NCBI GenBank assembly: GCA_029776205.1
Contig: JAKOTQ010000077.1
Coordinates: 1-45,712, forward strand
Length of the DNA stretch: 45,712 bases
Direction of reading: 5' to 3'
Source: Bacillota bacterium
Lineage (GTDB): Bacteria > Bacillota > UBA4882 > UBA8346
Part shown: in pieces, positions 8,163 through 17,415 of the stretch
Numbering within the stretch: the first letter of the stretch is position 1
Layout of the letters: each line of letters opens with the position of its first letter
Position numbers and translations under genes: made by a program
The notes under the pieces: model-generated
What the model was told of the DNA's origin: nothing
What the model saw: only the letters and a program-made list of their open reading frames with translations
Database searches by the model: none

Positions 8163-8981
8163 TCACATATTTGCCAAGAATGTCAATATTTTTGGGACAA
8201 TTAATTTTAAGAGATGGGGTAGGGGAAATAAGGAAAGCAAAAAAACTTCCATCATAATTAAGCGCCGCTCTTTTTGGGCATGGTTTAATTTCTGGTAGGG
8301 CGTCAAAATGCCATGGAGTTCATCCAGTTTTCGTTGAATGATGGCAAACCGTTTGTGCAATTCATATTCCTCACTGGTTTCATCATAGCGCCGCCGTAAT
8401 GCCATATGGGCATCGTATTCGGTGGGGCGGTCCAGAATACGCAAGCTGTGAAGGATTTGCAGCTGATACCGGACCATTTGGACAGTTGTGCTTTTTAGCA
8501 GGCTGTTATCGGAATTAAACCATCCTTTGTGAAGTTCGTTAATGAAGATTTCAGAGCGGTCAAATTGGGCTGCCAACGTGTCTTCCATGTATTTTAATTC
8601 GGTGGATTTTGCCAGGATATGGGCATAAACGGAAGCTGTTTCCGGTTGAAGGTCGGCGGGACCATCTTCTTCCACTAGATGACTTTCGTTATAGGTCGAA
8701 AAAAGATGGTAGTCCACTTCACAGGTGGATTCGAGAAATTTCAGGAAACGGTAAATCTCCATAGGTTCGAAGTTCATCAAGCAAATGCAGCCATAATGGA
8801 ACAGCCATACATATTTGTCGGAGGCATGTTCCTTCAAGACCGTCCGGATGGCATCGGGGGCCAAGGCTAAATAATCGGAACCACGTGAGAAGGGTAGGTT
8901 GAAAAAAGCCGCAACCCGCGAGAGTTCCGGTTGAGTTGAAAATTTAAAACAATGGAGATGCAAATGGGGTTTCATGTTCAT
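8163..8981 (-). CDS. RMD1/DUF155 family protein, divergent copy
   Basis: A 272-residue protein of the RMD1 (DUF155, YagE-like) family, whose biochemical role is not known. Family features are the core strand YVWLFHYGCICLMNFEP, the helix AHILAKSTELKYMEDTL, the segment YQLQILHSLRILDRPTEYD and a hydrophobic C-terminus likely to anchor it in the membrane (LSLFPLPHLLKLIVPKILTFL). It has the same order of motifs as its neighbour at 8991-9827 but is much diverged, so the two look like an old tandem duplication. The ATG at 8981 is preceded very closely by AGGAAAG; the ATG at 8975 has better spacing and may be the real start. Confidence 0.75.
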   Translation of the reverse strand: MNMKPHLHLHCFKFSTQPELSRVAAFFNLPFSRGSDYLALAPDAIRTVLKEHASDKYVWLFHYGCICLMNFEPMEIYRFLKFLESTCEVDYHLFSTYNESHLVEEDGPADLQPETASVYAHILAKSTELKYMEDTLAAQFDRSEIFINELHKGWFNSDNSLLKSTTVQMVRYQLQILHSLRILDRPTEYDAHMALRRRYDETSEEYELHKRFAIIQRKLDELHGILTPYQKLNHAQKERRLIMMEVFLLSLFPLPHLLKLIVPKILTFLANM

Positions 8982-8990
8982 CTTTCCTAA

Positions 8991-9827
8991 TTACTGAAAT
9001 AAATCAGCAACCATCAGAAATACTTCGATTAAGATTAGGGCGACGATCAGCCATTCAACGAATAAACCGCGGATGGAATGGCTGATGGATGAGAAGTTAT
9101 CGATGATGACGTTGAGGATATCGGTCTTGGTTTTAATAATTTCGTATCGATCGTTTAATTCGAAGAAATCGGCCATCTTTTCATAGAAAAGGGCAGCATC
9201 GCTATTGCTCCAGGTAATATCCGGTTTATCCAGGATCATGATATAGGCAATAGTGTTATATTCATGGCGAATGATCTTAGCAGTAGTTTTTGCTAGTTCT
9301 TTATCGCTGATTCGTAACTTTGCTTTCTCCAAACGATCAATGAGATTTTCCAGGGAGTCAAGGATTTTTTCCATTTGAGCTTCAGTTTTTTCGAGAGCCA
9401 CGGATTTGGCGATCACGATGGCGATTAGTTCCGCATGGAACGTTTCGATCTTTGGAACGATGGCATATTCATCGGTGAATATCAGATCGAGTCCTTCCTC
9501 ATCGGTTTCGATCTCCGGGTTTTCGCGGAGTTCATAGTCATCGCTGTAAAGGTTGTAATTTTTCGGGACAAGTTCAGGTTTGATGGTTTTCAAATAAGTA
9601 AGAACCTGATTTTCATCGTCGGAGTTGCTATTAATAAAAACAATACTTCCGAATGAAAAAATCATTACCCGCTGTTGCATTTCAGGGGGGTGCCCTAAAA
9701 TGGCGGCCAACGTATCCCCGTGCAAAATCAATGGCTCTTCCCAAGTATATTTTTTAGGGATATTACATTGGGCTGCGATGATGTTGAGATCGATTTCATT
9801 GGCTATAGCATAGGCTTTAAACTTCAT
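8991..9827 (-). CDS. RMD1/DUF155 family protein
   Basis: A 278-residue protein starting MKFKAYAIANEIDLN. It shows the RMD1 hallmarks more clearly than its neighbour: RVMIFSFGSIVFINS, LIAIVIAKSVALEKTEAQMEKIL, IMILDKPDITWSNSDA and a single C-terminal membrane segment after RGLFVEWLIVALILIEVFLM. An upstream in-frame ATG at 9854 lies inside the promoter -10; the ATG at 9827 has GAGGTGATAACC just upstream and is preferred. It is transcribed first, nine bases ahead of the second RMD1 gene. Its function is unknown; yeast RMD1 family members act at mitochondria or in meiotic division, which gives little guidance here. Confidence 0.82.
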   Translation of the reverse strand: MKFKAYAIANEIDLNIIAAQCNIPKKYTWEEPLILHGDTLAAILGHPPEMQQRVMIFSFGSIVFINSNSDDENQVLTYLKTIKPELVPKNYNLYSDDYELRENPEIETDEEGLDLIFTDEYAIVPKIETFHAELIAIVIAKSVALEKTEAQMEKILDSLENLIDRLEKAKLRISDKELAKTTAKIIRHEYNTIAYIMILDKPDITWSNSDAALFYEKMADFFELNDRYEIIKTKTDILNVIIDNFSSISHSIRGLFVEWLIVALILIEVFLMVADLFQ

Positions 9828-9852
9828 GGTTATCACCTCAATTCCCAGGTTC

Positions 9853-9861
9853 ATTATAACA
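9853..9861 (-). promoter_or_regulatory. Extended -10 promoter of the RMD1 pair
   Basis: On the minus strand TGTTATAAT: perfect TATAAT with an extended TG. It overlaps the more upstream in-frame ATG (9854), which decides the start at 9827. The rest of 9862-10012 holds no gene; a TATAAT at 9986-9991 may serve the glycosidase gene but lacks a clear -35. Confidence 0.6.
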
Positions 9862-10012
9862 TAATTTGGGTCGGGATATGTAATCTCTTCAAAGTAGTGG
9901 AGGAAGCCCTATGTTAAGCAGCGGAAGGAGAGCACCTCTACCCTTTTTAATGGGGGCGTGATATGCTAAGGGTGTTTAATAATATTATAATTGCAAAAAT
10001 GAGAGGATACTT

Positions 10013-11662
10013 ATGATACGACGTCGCTGGATTTACTGTTTTTTGATAGGATGGATAATGATGATGCTCGTTGGGACGGATAGTTTTCCGGCTCAAGCTT
10101 TTCCAAACAACCGTCCTGAGGTGCGGGCACTATGGGTTGATGCCTTCCGAGACGGGTTTAAAACCCCGGACCAAGTGGAGCGCTTGATCCAAGATGCAGT
10201 TCGGAGCAATATCAATACCTTGATCGTCCAGGTCAGACGGCGCGGTGATGCGTACTATAATCACACTATAGAGCCGCGCACTGAAGATCCGGTATTGGAA
10301 GCGGGATTTGATGCTTTGCAATATCTGATCGATCGTGCCCGGCCACTAGGTATCGAAATCCATGCCTGGCTTAATACGTTGGTGGCATGGAACAGCCCAG
10401 TTCCTCCACAGGATCCCAATCATATCTGGAATGTTCATGGTCCGAAGGCCGTTGGCCGCGATAATTGGGTTTCGTATTATCGCACCTATGATAAAACCAA
10501 AAAAGCATGGTCGGATCAACTGACTCCTTCCTATTATTTGGATCCGGGCCATCCTGATGTCCAGGATTATACGGCAGCGGTGTATTTGAATGTCATCAAG
10601 CAATACCAGGTGGACGGGATTCATTTGGATTATTCCCGTTATGCCGGGTTAGGGTGGGGTTTCAATCCAACCAGTATTGAACAGTACAATTACCAGTTCG
10701 GAACAAGCGGTTTGCCAAGTCCTGATGATCCCCGTTGGCAGCAGTGGCGGCGAGAGCAGACGGCAAATCTGGTCCGGAAGATTTATCTGAAAGCGTTGGC
10801 CATCCGTCCAGATATAAAAGTTTCGTCAGCGGTTATTACCTGGGGTGACGGGCCGGTGAACGATGGAGATTGGGAGAAATCCCGTGCTTATGTCGATGTC
10901 GGCCAGGATTGGAGGAGTTGGTTGGAAGCCGGAATGATCGATATGGTGATTCCGATGAACTACTTCAGTGAATGGAATACCACTCAACAGCTTTGGTATA
11001 ACCGCTGGATTGAGTGGGAAAAGAATCATCAATACGGACGGCAAATCGTGATCGGCCCCGGTATTTTCATGCAATATATTGAAGATAGTCTGGAACAAAT
11101 CCGCCGGGCTCAGGCGCCGTCAGCTCTGGGCAACCGGGCGGCGGGAGTGGCGCTTTTTTCATATGGAGCCGCTCATTTATATAGTACGGATGATTTTAAA
11201 AACTCGAAGACATTGCCCAGACAGCCTCATCAATATTTGCCGGAGAGCAATGGTTGGTTTTTTGATGTGTTGGCTAAAGAAGGCGGGTATGTTGATCCCG
11301 TTTGGCAGACCTTTGTCCCAACTCAACCGGTATTTCCAACGCCGGTTCCTGTTCCGGATATGCCTTGGAAAACCCAACCGGTCACTGGATATATGATGGG
11401 GACGGTGGTTGATCGGGATGGCCAGGCTGAAATCTTCCGGCGTGTGGTGGTCGAACGACTGGTTGAAACAGGGGCTGAGGCCCAAACCAAAGAAACTACC
11501 AATATATGGGAAGTTTACACGGATGGCAGCGGCTGGTTCGGCCTGACGCAACTTCCGCCTGGTAAGTACCGGGTGAAAGTCGAAGGGGAAAAAATGGATT
11601 ATCTAAGTGAAGTGGAAGTCATGCCCGGCCGGGTTGCCGAGGTCTATTTCCCCGAATATTGA
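10013..11662 (+). CDS. Exported family-10-like glycoside hydrolase (GHL10/DUF187)
   Basis: A 549-residue secreted protein. The signal peptide runs over about residues 1-29 (hydrophobic WIYCFLIGWIMMMLVG, likely cleaved after PAQA). The domain from NRPEVRALWVDAFRDGFKTPDQVERL to about residue 400 is a GHL10 TIM barrel as in YngK-like proteins, with IEIHAWLNTLVAWN, VDGIHLDYSRYAG and MVIPMNYFSEWN at the expected strand ends. The last 80 residues (VTGYMMGTVVDRDG to the end) look like a carboxypeptidase-regulatory-like beta-sandwich, a common binding module. It probably acts on a cell-surface or peptidoglycan-related polysaccharide; the substrate is not known. The ATG at 10013 follows GAGAGGATACTT. 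Confidence 0.85.
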   Translation: MIRRRWIYCFLIGWIMMMLVGTDSFPAQAFPNNRPEVRALWVDAFRDGFKTPDQVERLIQDAVRSNINTLIVQVRRRGDAYYNHTIEPRTEDPVLEAGFDALQYLIDRARPLGIEIHAWLNTLVAWNSPVPPQDPNHIWNVHGPKAVGRDNWVSYYRTYDKTKKAWSDQLTPSYYLDPGHPDVQDYTAAVYLNVIKQYQVDGIHLDYSRYAGLGWGFNPTSIEQYNYQFGTSGLPSPDDPRWQQWRREQTANLVRKIYLKALAIRPDIKVSSAVITWGDGPVNDGDWEKSRAYVDVGQDWRSWLEAGMIDMVIPMNYFSEWNTTQQLWYNRWIEWEKNHQYGRQIVIGPGIFMQYIEDSLEQIRRAQAPSALGNRAAGVALFSYGAAHLYSTDDFKNSKTLPRQPHQYLPESNGWFFDVLAKEGGYVDPVWQTFVPTQPVFPTPVPVPDMPWKTQPVTGYMMGTVVDRDGQAEIFRRVVVERLVETGAEAQTKETTNIWEVYTDGSGWFGLTQLPPGKYRVKVEGEKMDYLSEVEVMPGRVAEVYFPEY

Positions 11663-11749
11663 CCTTCGGTGTCAGGAACATTTAGCCTTAAAGTCTTTGT
11701 AATCTCTCTTTTTCTTGTCAGGATAATCGGGGATGCAAAGGTATTGTTC

Positions 11750-11880
11750 AGCATGGTTTAATTATACAATGTTCACTGTTTACAGTATACTGTTTAGGCA
11801 TGAGGCTGAGTATAGTTTTCAGTTGACAGTTTACATTGTACAGTTCTTTGATCGGGTGCATAGTACACAGTTCACGGTTC
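11750..11880. repeat. Word-based degenerate intergenic repeat, copy 1
   Basis: The 216-base gap 11663-11878 has no gene. Its second half is built from variants of a few words: ACTGT/ACAGT with T-C-A-C or T-A-C flanks (TTCACTGTTTACAGTATACTG, TTGACAGTTTACA, GTACACAGTTCAC) and GGCATGAGG. The same words, mostly in the opposite orientation, fill 44052-44345. No stable unit length can be given. Confidence 0.6.
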
Positions 11881-12871
11881 AATATTCCCAAAACATCCGT
11901 TGGATTTCGGCGGTATCGTTGGTCTTGATTAATGCCAAGGCAAGAAGAATGCTTGCTTTTTGGGGATTTAAAGTGTCGGAGACGATGAAATTGCTGAGGT
12001 CGTCATTGATGGCACCGTTTCGGGTGACAACGCCGTTGCTTACTCGGGTGCTCCGGACGACGATGACTCCTTGGTTTTGGATTTCCTCAAAGGCAGTTCG
12101 CATGGCTGTAGACATATTGCCGTTTCCCAGCCCGGCATAGACCAATCCTTTAGCGCCGGTGGCGACAGCAGCTTGTGCCAGGGTGCTTCGGTTATCGACA
12201 TGGCCGTAAATAATCTCGACCAGGGGGAGTTCAGTAAGGCCGTCGACGGTGAATTCGCTCATATAGGTATGCTTACGGGTGGGTTCCCGATAAAAGTGAG
12301 GCCTGCCATCGATGATATAACCCAGGTACCCCAGCTCAGGGGCTTTGAAACTATCCTGGAGCGAGGTGTTGGTCTTGGTTGCGTCCCGGCTGGAATTGAT
12401 GGCGTTGTTTAAGGTGATCAACACCCCTTTACCGGATGCTTCTTCACTGGCGGCCAGAATAACGGCATTATAGAGATTGATGGGTCCGTCCGAACTGAGG
12501 GCCGATGCCGGCCGCATGGCTCCCACCACTACGACCGGTTTGGAGCTTTTTACTACCAAGTTAAGGAAATAAGCAGTCTCTTCCAATGTATCGGTACCGT
12601 GAGTAACCACAATGCCGTCAACAGAAGGGTCAGCCAGCAGGGTGTTGATGCGATTGGCCAGCGTAAACCAGATTTGGTGGGTCATTTCCGCACTGTCGAT
12701 TTGGGCAATCTGTTCGCTGGAGATCCGAGCGATTTGATTGAGCGGCCCGTCAATACCGTGAATAATCTCCTGAATCGGCAGTATGGCAGGGTGATAGCTT
12801 GCGGTGTCGGTTATGGACTCTGAAATCCCGGCAATAGTGCCGCCGGTGGCCAAAATAACGATGTTTTTCAT
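11879..12871 (-). CDS. L-asparaginase, type II-like sequence without signal peptide
   Basis: Hydrolyses L-asparagine to aspartate and ammonia. The 330 residues contain the complete catalytic set of the bacterial family: Thr12 in ATGGTIAG, Tyr26, Ser60 in QIDSAEMT, Thr90-Asp94 in VVTHGTDTLEET and a lysine in SRDATKTNTS. The order and spacing match the secreted type II enzymes, but the protein starts directly with MKNIVILATGGTIAG and has no signal peptide, so it should be cytoplasmic. It is monocistronic; a TATAAT (12910-12915 on the minus strand) with no clear -35 lies in the 139-base gap shared with the divergent selO gene. Confidence 0.93.
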   Translation of the reverse strand: MKNIVILATGGTIAGISESITDTASYHPAILPIQEIIHGIDGPLNQIARISSEQIAQIDSAEMTHQIWFTLANRINTLLADPSVDGIVVTHGTDTLEETAYFLNLVVKSSKPVVVVGAMRPASALSSDGPINLYNAVILAASEEASGKGVLITLNNAINSSRDATKTNTSLQDSFKAPELGYLGYIIDGRPHFYREPTRKHTYMSEFTVDGLTELPLVEIIYGHVDNRSTLAQAAVATGAKGLVYAGLGNGNMSTAMRTAFEEIQNQGVIVVRSTRVSNGVVTRNGAINDDLSNFIVSDTLNPQKASILLALALIKTNDTAEIQRMFWEY

Positions 12872-13010
12872 GGTGCCCTCTCTTAAAGTTAAGTTTTTGA
12901 TGGTCCTGGATTATATTTTCGGGATCATTGTAAATCCTTGTTATGAAAAAAGCAAGTATAAGGCATTTTTGGGTATACTATATCATTAAAATACCCTGGA
13001 AGAGAAACGA

Positions 13011-14486
13011 ATGGTACAGATCAATAATACCAGCTTAATGGGATGGAACTTCGATAATAGTTATGCCCGGTTGCCCAAAATTTTCTACAGTATTCAAAAT
13101 CCGGTACCGGTGGCTTCACCCCAATTGGTGATTTTCAATGATGCTTTGGCAGAGACTTTGGGCTTGAATGTTCAGGCCTTGCGAAGCCAGGAGGGCGTTG
13201 AGATATTGGCCGGGAATCGGGTACCCGAAGGAGCTTTGCCGCTGGCTCAAGCTTATGCCGGTCATCAGTTTGGGCACTTTACCATTTTGGGAGATGGCCG
13301 CGCTTTGTTACTCGGCGAGCAGTTGACACCTGCCGGAGAGCGTTTTGATATTCAGCTAAAAGGATCAGGGCCAACCCCCTATTCTCGCCGGGGTGATGGC
13401 AGGGCCGCTCTCGTCCCCATGCTTCGCGAATATATTATCAGTGAGGCTATGTATGCCTTGGGAATTCCGACGACTCGTAGTCTGGCCGTAGTAGCCACTG
13501 GGGAATGGGTATACCGGGAAACGCCGTTGCCGGGTGCTGTGTTAACCCGGGTGGCTGCCAGTCATATACGGGTCGGCACCTTTGAATATGCGGCCTACCG
13601 TGGTTCGACAGAGGACCTTCGGGCACTGGCGGATTTTGCGTTAAGGCGGCATTATCCGGAGCATCTGCAGGCTGAAAACCGGTATCTGGCGTTATTTCGG
13701 GAAGTGATAAAGCAGCAGGCGCAGCTTATTGCCAAGTGGCAGCTGGTCGGTTTTATTCACGGGGTTATGAATACCGATAATATGGCCATCAGCGGCGAAA
13801 CCATTGATCTCGGGCCTTGCGCTTTTATGGACGCCTATGATCCGGCCACGGTGTTCAGTTCCATCGATGTCCAGGGACGGTATGCGTATGGAAATCAACC
13901 TTCGATGGCGGAGTGGAATCTGGCCCGTTTTGCCGAAACGTTATTGCCGCTCCTGGATCAGGATGAGGGAAAAGCATTGGAGTTGGCGGAAGCGGCCCTT
14001 TCGGAGTTCGCTACTGAATACCGGCGCCATTGGTTGGACGGTATGCGTTCCAAATTAGGATTATTTGGTGAAGAAAGCCAGGATGAAGAGTTAATCTCCG
14101 AGCTTTTGCGGATGATGGAGATATATCGGGCCGATTATACCAATACCTTTCGGGTGCTGACGTTAGGCCGGGCCGATACCTCCGTTTTGTTTGGAACTTC
14201 GGAATTTGAAACATGGTACTCTTTATGGCAAGCCCGGTTAAGCCGTCAACGGGAGTCCCGGGAAGCGGTGGAGCGGTTGATGAAAACCAGTAATCCGGCC
14301 ATTATTCCCCGGAACCACCGGGTGGAAGAAGCGCTGGAAAAAGCCGTCAATGAGGGCGACTATGGTGTAATGGAACGCTTGTTGAAGGTTCTGGCCCATC
14401 CCTATGCCTATCTCCCTGAGCAAGACGAGTATGCGGCTTTGCCGCCGGATTCTTTCGGTAACTATCGGACTTTTTGCGGGACCTAA
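13011..14486 (+). CDS. selO: Protein adenylyltransferase SelO (YdiU/UPF0061)
   Basis: Pseudokinase-fold enzyme that transfers AMP from ATP to serine, threonine or tyrosine of target proteins, linked in E. coli to redox homeostasis. The 491 residues carry the family landmarks [11 protein letters not shown], the nucleotide-binding segment [19 protein letters not shown] (about 112-130), [27 protein letters not shown] with the inverted active-site Asn/Asp residues (about 247-273) and the C-terminal YRTFCGT that replaces the CxxU tail of eukaryotic SelO. The ATG at 13011 follows GGAAGAG. No operon partner is seen. Confidence 0.95.
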   Translation: MVQINNTSLMGWNFDNSYARLPKIFYSIQNPVPVASPQLVIFNDALAETLGLNVQALRSQEGVEILAGNRVPEGALPLAQAYAGHQFGHFTILGDGRALLLGEQLTPAGERFDIQLKGSGPTPYSRRGDGRAALVPMLREYIISEAMYALGIPTTRSLAVVATGEWVYRETPLPGAVLTRVAASHIRVGTFEYAAYRGSTEDLRALADFALRRHYPEHLQAENRYLALFREVIKQQAQLIAKWQLVGFIHGVMNTDNMAISGETIDLGPCAFMDAYDPATVFSSIDVQGRYAYGNQPSMAEWNLARFAETLLPLLDQDEGKALELAEAALSEFATEYRRHWLDGMRSKLGLFGEESQDEELISELLRMMEIYRADYTNTFRVLTLGRADTSVLFGTSEFETWYSLWQARLSRQRESREAVERLMKTSNPAIIPRNHRVEEALEKAVNEGDYGVMERLLKVLAHPYAYLPEQDEYAALPPDSFGNYRTFCGT

Positions 14487-14517
14487 TTTAGGAGGGATGT
14501 TTTTTATCTCAGTCTGC

Positions 14518-14546
14518 TTGCCAAGGTTTTCAAAATTTGATATACT
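14518..14546 (+). promoter_or_regulatory. Promoter of the ABC-F gene
   Basis: TTGCCA (14518-14523), a 17-base spacer and TATACT (14541-14546) preceded by an extended TGA. Transcription from here gives a leader of about 220 bases before the ABC-F start, far longer than needed for translation. Confidence 0.75.
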
Positions 14547-14688
14547 GTAACCATCGTTCATATGTCAAGAATAGTATAGAGTTGAGAAAGGAATACGGGC
14601 TTACGGACATGCGCTAATTATCCTCTTTTTAACAATTTCCAGCATTAACCGGTACACTTGGGGAATCTCGGGTGGATTTGGTATACGT

Positions 14689-14781
14689 ATGGGATTGTAA
14701 AGGGGATGACCATTAACGCGTGTTTTTTTATGCCTGTTTGTGCGGTCTACCCCTATCCAAAAGGAGGGGTTTTTTTTGTTG
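14689..14781 (+). promoter_or_regulatory. Probable attenuator leader of the ABC-F gene
   Basis: Two mutually exclusive hairpins share the CCCC at 14750-14753. One pairs GGGGATGACC (14702-14711) with GGTCTACCCC (14744-14753), eight of ten bases. The other pairs ACCCC (14749-14753) with GGGGT (14766-14770) and is followed by seven more T, giving an intrinsic terminator whose 3' arm overlaps the Shine-Dalgarno AAAGGAGGGG. A minimal ORF ATG GGA TTG TAA (14689-14700) ends just before the first hairpin, and an even shorter ATG CGC TAA lies at 14609. This is the layout of ribosome-mediated attenuation known for vmlR- and lmo0919-type ABC-F genes. How a stalled ribosome would tip the balance is not clear from the pairing alone. 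Confidence 0.6.
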
Positions 14782-16416
14782 TTATCCTTGGAAAATATCG
14801 TTCATTATGTGCAGGATCGTTGTCTGTTAAATATCGAAAACCTGAAAATCTTTGAAGGCGATCGGATCGGAGTCGTTGGCCGCAATGGCATTGGTAAATC
14901 GACGTTGTTGGGAATCATGGCCGGGACGGTTAAGCCTGATGCAGGAAGAGTTACCCGAAATGGTGCCTGTTCCTATCTGCAGCAGTTTGGTGCGGGGATG
15001 CAGTCAGATGGGGAAGTGGATGGAGTCTTGTTCAAAAAGTTTGGGACCCAGCAGGAATATCATGAGGCCATGAGCGGCGGAGAAAAGATGCGTTATCGCC
15101 TGGCTGTTGCGTTAAGTGAGGGAAATCCGTTGCTATTGGCAGATGAACCCACTGCGAATTTAGATATTAATGGGACAGAGTTGCTCCAAGCCATGTTGCA
15201 GGAATATCCGGGAGCATTGGTGCTTGTATCCCATGACCGCCAATTGCTGGATGCAGTATGTAACATCATCTGGGAAATTACAGACGGCCGTTTGAAGGTT
15301 TATCCCGGTAATTACAGCGACTATTATCGTCAAAAAGAAGTGGAGCGAAGACAGGAAGAACGGGAGTATGAAAATTATATCCGCGAAAAGGAACACCTGG
15401 AACAGGCTATTGCAGAACGGAAATCCCGGAACGTGTCAATGCGAAAGACACCGAAACGGATGGGTAATTCGGAAGCGCGCCTTCATAAGATGGGAAATCA
15501 AAAGGCTAAGGCTAATTTGGATAAAGCAGTTAAAGCTATTGAATCACGATTGGCTAAATTAGAGGTCAAAACCAAGCCCAAGGAGGCACCGGCGGTTAAT
15601 TTTGAACTCAATGCCGCTGAGAGCGTATTTAGCAAAATAGTCATCCGAGGGGAGAATATTCATAAAAACTTCGGAGAACGGGTTTTATTCCGCGATCTGA
15701 ATTTCAGTATTCAACGAGGCCAAAAAGTGGCCTTGTTTGGGAAAAATGGCTGCGGCAAGACGACGCTGTTGAAGATGATCGCCAATGGCGATGACGGGAT
15801 TTATGTGTCGCCCAATGCCAGGCTGGGCTATTTCGATCAGGAGCTGCAAAATCTCGATCCTGACAAGTCCATCTTGGCCAATGTGATGGCTGACAGTGTA
15901 CGGGATGAGGGCTTTGTTCGAAATTTCCTTGCCCAGTTGTTATTCCGCCGCGACGATGTCTATAAAAAAGTGGCAGTTTTAAGCGGCGGAGAACGGGTGC
16001 GCGTCGCTTTGGCCAAAATCATGGTGGGAGAAGCCAATGTGTTATTATTGGATGAACCTACTAACTTCTTGGATTTACCGGCGATCGAAGCGCTTGAAAC
16101 CGTACTTTCTGAATATGACGGGACCTTGCTTTTTGCCTCCCATGACCGGCAGTTTATGAATAAGGTTGCTTCGCACCTGATGGTTTTTGACTATGAAGGA
16201 ATTGAAGTGTTTGAGGGAAGCTATGAACAGTACCGGGAAGCTAAGCAGAGGAAAACGAGAAAGCATGATCTGAACCTGGAAGAGCGGATGATGCTCGAAA
16301 ACCGTCTGGCTGAAGTGATTGGAAAACTTTCCGTTGTCACGGACCGGGATGAATATGCCCGCTTGGATGAGGAATATCGCAGGTTGCTCAGCATGAGGGG
16401 TGGTAGCAGGAATTAA
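14776..16416 (+). CDS. ABC-F family ATPase, probable ribosome-protection type
   Basis: A soluble protein of 546 residues with two ABC ATPase domains and no membrane segment. P-loops are GRNGIGKS (residues 35-42) and GKNGCGKT (322-329); signatures are MSGGEKMR and LSGGERVR; both Walker B motifs (LLLADEPT, LLLDEPTNFLD) are intact with catalytic Glu and a following SHDRQ. The interdomain linker (about 180-275) is long and basic, with RKSRNVSMRKTPKRMGNSEARLHK, as in ABC-F proteins that displace ribosome-bound antibiotics. The start is the TTG at 14776, eight bases after GGAGG; a GTG at 14740 lies upstream of that site. The attenuator-like leader supports drug-inducible expression. The resistance spectrum cannot be read from sequence, and a housekeeping ABC-F role remains possible. 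Confidence 0.85.
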   Translation: MLLSLENIVHYVQDRCLLNIENLKIFEGDRIGVVGRNGIGKSTLLGIMAGTVKPDAGRVTRNGACSYLQQFGAGMQSDGEVDGVLFKKFGTQQEYHEAMSGGEKMRYRLAVALSEGNPLLLADEPTANLDINGTELLQAMLQEYPGALVLVSHDRQLLDAVCNIIWEITDGRLKVYPGNYSDYYRQKEVERRQEEREYENYIREKEHLEQAIAERKSRNVSMRKTPKRMGNSEARLHKMGNQKAKANLDKAVKAIESRLAKLEVKTKPKEAPAVNFELNAAESVFSKIVIRGENIHKNFGERVLFRDLNFSIQRGQKVALFGKNGCGKTTLLKMIANGDDGIYVSPNARLGYFDQELQNLDPDKSILANVMADSVRDEGFVRNFLAQLLFRRDDVYKKVAVLSGGERVRVALAKIMVGEANVLLLDEPTNFLDLPAIEALETVLSEYDGTLLFASHDRQFMNKVASHLMVFDYEGIEVFEGSYEQYREAKQRKTRKHDLNLEERMMLENRLAEVIGKLSVVTDRDEYARLDEEYRRLLSMRGGSRN

Positions 16417-16517
16417 TGAGGGTATTTAATGGCTGAAAGTTTATAAACGTAGCAGATGTTTTATGATAAGATACATTTATGCGGATTCATAATTCATAGA
16501 ATTTCAGTTTTGATATG

Positions 16518-16546
16518 ACGTTCCGTATCGTATCGAAACGTTTTTT
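16518..16546 (+). terminator. Possible terminator or attenuator hairpin before the NadX-like gene
   Basis: ACGTTCCG and CGAAACGT form an 8-bp stem with one mismatch and an eight-base loop, followed by TTTTTT. It may end the ABC-F transcript (stop at 16416) or act in the leader of the next gene. The remaining bases of 16417-16614 show no gene. Confidence 0.4.
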
Positions 16547-16614
16547 AAATGGAAAGATGAAACCGCCTGTGTAACTTATCGAGTAAAGAATTGAAAACTG
16601 GAAAGAGGGGCATC

Positions 16615-17400
16615 ATGAGTAAAATCAAATTAGCACTTATCGGTTGTGGTTATCTCAATGAAATTGTAGCCAATGCCATGGCTGACGGATTTTTGCCAGA
16701 GTATGAGCTGGTCGGGGTATTGGACAGGAATCCTGAACAGGCCAAAGGATTTGCAGAACGTTTTGGTTGTAAAGCCTGTACTGACATTGATGATTTAATG
16801 GCATTGCAGCCGGAGTATACGGCAGAGGCGGCATCGGTCCAGGCGATAAGGGACTTTGCGGAAACGATCCTGAAGGGCGGTTCAAACCTGGTGGTATTGT
16901 CCATTGGCGCCTTCGCTGACCGGGAATTTTACGACCATATCAAAGATGTAGCTGTTCAACATCGGCGCCGGGTCTATATTGCCAGTGGCGCGGTAGGCGG
17001 TTTTGACGTGTTGCGGAGTGCAGCGTTGATGGGCCCGATTACCGCTTCTATCGGGGCTCAGAAAGCACCGGCTTCATTGAAAAATACTCCTCTGTTTACG
17101 GACCAATTAATGGAGATTACCCAACCGCAGCAGGTGTTCACTGGTACAACCAAAGAGGCGATTGGGCTTCTGCCAACCAAAGTTAATGTGGCTATTGCTA
17201 CTGCTTTAGCCAGCGCCGGCCCTGAAAATACGGCCATGGATATTCAGGTGGTGCCGGGTTTCAAGGGTGACGAATACCGGATTGAGGTTAAAGGGGAGGA
17301 AGTCCGTGCTGAGTTAAATATTTACTCCAGAACCAGCGCTATTGCAGCTTGGAGTGTCATCGCTGTGCTGCAAAATGCCATAGCACCTATTGTATTCTAG
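16615..17400 (+). CDS. Aspartate dehydrogenase-like oxidoreductase (NadX family)
   Basis: A 261-residue NAD(P)-dependent oxidoreductase resembling L-aspartate dehydrogenase, which makes iminoaspartate for NAD synthesis. Family features are the N-terminal Rossmann strand IKLALIGCGYLNEIVANAMADG, the active-site segment VYIASGAVGGFDVLRSAALMG and LLPTKVNVAIATALASAGPENT. In the dinucleotide motif the usual third glycine of GCGxxG is Asn (GCGYLN), so the cofactor fit may differ. The start is the ATG at 16615 with AAAGAGGGG upstream; the in-frame TTG at 16591 precedes that site. No nadA or nadC is nearby; the next gene is a 2-hydroxyacid dehydrogenase-like protein 15 bases downstream, so they form a two-gene operon. 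Confidence 0.7.
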   Translation: MSKIKLALIGCGYLNEIVANAMADGFLPEYELVGVLDRNPEQAKGFAERFGCKACTDIDDLMALQPEYTAEAASVQAIRDFAETILKGGSNLVVLSIGAFADREFYDHIKDVAVQHRRRVYIASGAVGGFDVLRSAALMGPITASIGAQKAPASLKNTPLFTDQLMEITQPQQVFTGTTKEAIGLLPTKVNVAIATALASAGPENTAMDIQVVPGFKGDEYRIEVKGEEVRAELNIYSRTSAIAAWSVIAVLQNAIAPIVF

Positions 17401-17415
17401 TTCCAGGAGGATGCC

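Noticed and set aside
11750-11880. CRISPR array or insertion-sequence end
   Set aside because: The repeats have no constant length or spacer, no inverted terminal repeats and no transposase nearby.
14706-14855. A reading frame beginning ATGACCATTAACGCG in the ABC-F leader
   Set aside because: It runs through the terminator and into the ABC-F gene in another frame; its upstream GGGG directly abuts the ATG, so it is unlikely to be translated. The three-codon ORF at 14689 is the better leader peptide candidate.
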